Assembly (NCBI GenBank): GCA_024233545.1
Contig: JACKPL010000007.1
Coordinates: 1 to 64,000 of the forward strand
Direction of reading: 5' to 3'
From: a bacterium
GTDB taxonomy: Bacteria; Auribacterota; Auribacteria; Auribacterales; Auribacteraceae
Length of the DNA stretch: 64,000 bases
The translations under genes were made by a program, and so were the position numbers. Of this stretch, positions 62,037 to 64,000 are shown piece after piece. The first letter of the stretch is position 1; every line of letters begins with the position of its first letter. A model generated the notes under the pieces. The model was given only the letters and a program-made list of their open reading frames with translations, made no database searches and was not told where the DNA came from.

Positions 62037-62299
62037 TGCTCGAAACTCCCTGAGAAAAAATTCCCGGATATCACAGCCGTAATAGTGGGCGATCAAAAGA
62101 GGTGTTTTAAATTGAAGTGCTTGTTGTGGGTGAAATTCTCGGCTGAATTATAGAATGATGTTGAATTGTGTTGCAGAGCATCATAAGCAATATCCTCTAC
62201 CGTTTTGCTGGCACGGATTCTCTTTTGCCGGACATTTTTTGCAACTGCCCGGACAAAATCTTTATAGATGTTTTCGCTCTGCTCATCAATCCAGTCCAT
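62037..62299 (-). pseudogene. XRE-like regulator, frameshifted (copy 2)
   Basis: From ATG 62299 (in the CATAAT...ATTATG repeat) the protein reads MDWIDEQSENIYKDFVRAVA, KNVRQKRIRASKTVEDIAYDAL, NSTSFYNSAEN and ends at KHLF because one base is missing at about 62093. The next bases still encode a CDIREFF-type end in another frame. It is homologous to the gene at 24647-24928. Confidence 0.65.
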
Positions 62300-62314
62300 A
62301 ATGCGCACATTATG
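62297..62314. promoter_or_regulatory. Inverted repeat overlapping the regulator start (copy 2)
   Basis: CATAAT-gcgcac-ATTATG, equal in layout to 24632-24649 in copy 1, with the start codon inside one arm. Confidence 0.45.
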
Positions 62315-62337
62315 AATTTTCAATGAATAAACACATT

Positions 62338-62349
62338 CACCCATAGGTG
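62338..62349. promoter_or_regulatory. Operator-like palindrome (copy 2)
   Basis: CACCCATAGGTG, one base different from the perfect palindrome CACCTATAGGTG at 24596-24607, at the same distance from the regulator gene. Confidence 0.5.
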
Positions 62350-62369
62350 ATTGTTTTACGATAAGAGAT

Positions 62370-62534
62370 TTATTTTAATTCCCCTGTATGGGGAGTACCT
62401 CTTGGATTCTTCTTCGGATTAGGGTTCTTGCCTGCGGATATCAGGTAGTCAAGTCGAGAATGGGTCGAAAAAAAATAACTCGTCGGAGACTTGACGGGGA
62501 TTGCGTCGAGAAACTTTAGAATCGGAAAACGCAT
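62370..62534 (-). CDS. Small conserved ORF of the mobile element, copy 2
   Basis: 54 residues from ATG 62534 (or 63 from ATG 62561). Contains VKSPTSY, THSRLDYLI, NPNPKKNPRGTPH and ends ELK, as in copy 1 (24432-24575). In-frame length differences and silent changes between copies favour a real gene. Function unknown. Confidence 0.5.
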   Translation of the reverse strand: MRFPILKFLDAIPVKSPTSYFFSTHSRLDYLISAGKNPNPKKNPRGTPHTGELK

Positions 62535-62652
62535 ACTATCACTGTGAACGTCTTTTCCCATGAGAAGAAATATCCATGATGCTCATCACGCTGTCTAGCT
62601 TCTACTACACATGATTCTTTATTGTTTCATGCGAGTAGTGGTTCCGACAGTC

Positions 62653-62704
62653 AAGCAGGATGGTACGGAGTAAATCGGGAGGTTTGCTCCGTACTATCCT
62701 GCTT
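62653..62704. other. Conserved-geometry hairpin, candidate rolling-circle origin (copy 2)
   Basis: Outer arms AAGCAGGAT / ATCCTGCTT, a G-T pair, inner arms GTACGGAG / CTCCGTAC, a T-G pair and the apex AAATCGGGAGGTTT, identical to copy 1. The arms are unrelated to copy 1 in sequence but pair perfectly. Gap to the Rep ATG at 62862 is 157 nt. Confidence 0.7.
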
Positions 62705-62750
62705 AAATTGGAAATGATTGAGCTGAGCACGTAAAAGTCAGTGCAGGTAA

Positions 62751-62781
62751 AACATATTCAGCCGTAATGCCATCTTGAAAT
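62751..62781. repeat. 31-nt block conserved between element copies (copy 2)
   Basis: Matches 24192-24222 (other strand) at 29 of 31 positions; lies between hairpin and Rep in both copies. Confidence 0.6.
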
Positions 62782-62861
62782 TTTGGTCATGCTGAAACGG
62801 TTGCACAGTTGAGAGGCTCCCGTACTTCTTAAAGATCAACCATCTACGAAAGAAGGCGATG

Positions 62862-63634
62862 ATGTCACTTATTGCAACCGTAACAGCACAGGGACAACTT
62901 CTCGAAGTCAAGGTATCAGGATACAAAGCCCGCACAAAACCACCTGTCGGAAACAAAAAAACAGATCAAAGAATTTTCCGCCCGGAGCCGAGTCCGGCTT
63001 CTGAAACTTGTGTCCCGGCTGGATATCTCGCAAGAGAAATATCCGGTGTTTATCACGCTTACCTTTGGGCAGAAATACCCGTCGCCACAACAAGCAAAAG
63101 AATATATGAGGCTTTTTTGTGCGGAAACTGAACCGCCGGTCGTCGCGGGACGTGTCGGCGATCTGGAGACTTGAGTTTCAGGAACGGGGCGCACCACATT
63201 TTCATCTGATTGTGTTCGGGCTGGATTACATCAAGAAAGAGGATGTCGCCAAGTTGTGGGCGGATACCATCGGTCAAAAATACTGGGATACCTCGAAGGA
63301 TGAGCCCGCGTACCCTTCACCCGGATAGAAGGCGTGCAACAGCATCGGAAACTGATTTACTACGTGTCGAAGTACGTTGCGAAGGCGGAACCGAAGCCCG
63401 AAGGGCAAGGCTCTGCCTGTGGGTTTAATAGTTAAGCTATATTCGGACGCAATAGGTCGTTTCTGGGGTGTTATCAAAAGAAATATCCTCCCCATGGCAC
63501 AGATAAAACGAATAGTTAAAGAGATTGGTGTCTGGCTGGATGAATTGCGCAAGCTCTGCAAGGAATTTTATCCATGGATAAACGATGAAGCATCAGGATT
63601 TCATGTCTATATGGATAGACCTGATAATTTTTAG
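62862..63634 (+). pseudogene. HUH Rep gene, frameshifted (copy 2)
   Basis: Begins MSLIATVTAQGQLLEVKVSGY at ATG 62862 like the intact Rep. Frame changes occur at about 62965, 63115 (an extra T in a run of T), 63310 and 63430. The pieces still include VFITLTFGQKYP, RLEFQERGAPHFHLIVFG, KLIYYVSKYVAKAE and the C-terminus KEFYPWINDEASGFHVYMD, so all three rolling-circle motifs are recognisable. It cannot make a whole protein. Confidence 0.85.
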
Positions 63635-63813
63635 AAATGACTATATGAATAGATTGTTCTTACATAACAGAGATATTTTTGAGCAATAAATTTAATCCTC
63701 TGAAAAGTTTAGCATATGTCAAGTAAAGAGAGTTTTCTCTTGACTAATGAATATGAATTCATAATAATGAGTACAACATTCGTTAATGTGAATTATTATA
63801 CATGGTTATAAAT

Positions 63814-64000
63814 ATGAGTTTCTATGAACAGCAAAAAAAGATGAAAGAACAAATGGCTCATGATGTTATTTATGATGCCGCGATGAAAATAATTAGCGAA
63901 AGCGGATATGAAGGATTAACCATGCAAAAGGTTGCACAATGTGCAGGGATAGCAACAGGTACTTTGTATAATTATTTCGAGAACAAAAAACGCATTTTTC
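63814..64000 (+). CDS. TetR-family regulator, N-terminal part
   Basis: 62 residues from ATG 63814 to the window edge. The helix-turn-helix is clear: DVIYDAAMKIISESGYEGLTMQKVAQCAGIATGTLYNYFENKKRIF, spaced as in TetR proteins (TLYNYFENK is the recognition-helix end). The ligand domain and targets lie outside. TetR proteins often control efflux genes, but the cus operon is 40 kb away, so no link is claimed. Confidence 0.85.
   Translation, partial: MSFYEQQKKMKEQMAHDVIYDAAMKIISESGYEGLTMQKVAQCAGIATGTLYNYFENKKRIF

Larger units (their letters stand above)
60392..63634. mobile_element. Integrated HUH-Rep / serine-recombinase element, copy 2 (inverted)
   Basis: About 3.24 kb, the same length as copy 1. 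Reading from tRNA-Glu outward on the minus strand: recombinase, small ORF, regulator, conserved small ORF; then the hairpin and, on the plus strand, Rep. The recombinase 3' end again faces the tRNA CCA end. In this copy Rep, regulator and recombinase all carry frameshifts, so it is defective. Sequence relation to copy 1 is moderate: proteins are clearly homologous but many bases differ, so the copies are two related elements and not a recent duplication. The far end is uncertain. Confidence 0.75.

Noticed and set aside
1..64000. CRISPR arrays
   Set aside because: No regularly spaced repeat series was seen anywhere in the window.

Overview
The window looks like a chromosomal segment of an uncultivated Gram-negative bacterium. 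It has a complete LPS start pathway (lpxC, fabZ, lpxA, lpxI, lpxB, msbA), BamA and OmpH, a YdbH/YnbE/YdbL-type envelope system and a sigma-54 activator. It also has a SpoVG protein, which is more typical of Firmicutes but is found scattered in several Gram-negative phyla. This mix, and the gene order prs-rplY-pth-rpsF-rpsR-rplI-dnaB-bamA, would suit lineages such as Omnitrophota or Auribacterota. That placement is inference; no 16S gene or similarity search was available.

Layout. 1-7.7 kb: envelope genes (YfhO-like membrane protein, an AsmA/YdbH-like protein and a fused YnbE-YdbL-like lipoprotein), small secreted proteins, and a REP-associated transposase with REP-like hairpins upstream. 7.7-16.5 kb: a four-PAS sigma-54 activator, a ribbon-helix-helix protein, a methyltransferase, and a DUF4956 - CotH/beta-helix - VTC operon. 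16.6-23.2 kb: a CusCBA-type metal efflux operon whose pump gene cusA is shattered by frameshifts while cusB and cusC are intact. 23.3-26.6 kb: mobile element copy 1, ending at tRNA-Gln. 26.7-41.1 kb: spoVG (with a zinc-ribbon insertion), ispE, a HAD phosphatase, a TRAP transporter with its TatT partner and a TMTC-like protein, then membrane glycosyltransferases, a methyltransferase-GT2 fusion and a nucleotide-sugar epimerase. 41.4-60.4 kb: a long run of housekeeping and lipid A genes, then rpsB-tsf-pyrH-frr and two tRNA genes. 60.4-63.6 kb: mobile element copy 2, inverted relative to copy 1. The window ends in a TetR gene.

The most striking content is the pair of related ~3.2 kb elements at 23.3-26.6 and 60.4-63.6 kb. 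Each has, in the same order, an HUH rolling-circle Rep gene, a divergent set of small genes (a conserved ~50-residue ORF, an XRE-like regulator and a further small ORF), and a large serine recombinase whose 3' end abuts the CCA end of a tRNA gene. Between Rep and the small genes both copies carry a long hairpin. Its arms differ completely in sequence, but its geometry, two wobble positions and 14-nt apex are the same, and it lies 157-158 nt upstream of the Rep start in both. This looks like a replication origin or other structure-recognised DNA site of an integrative rolling-circle element family that I do not recognise.

Core genes are uninterrupted, whereas frameshifts cluster in the mobile elements, cusA and one small secreted protein. 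That argues for real decay rather than uniformly poor sequence, though raw reads would be needed to be sure.
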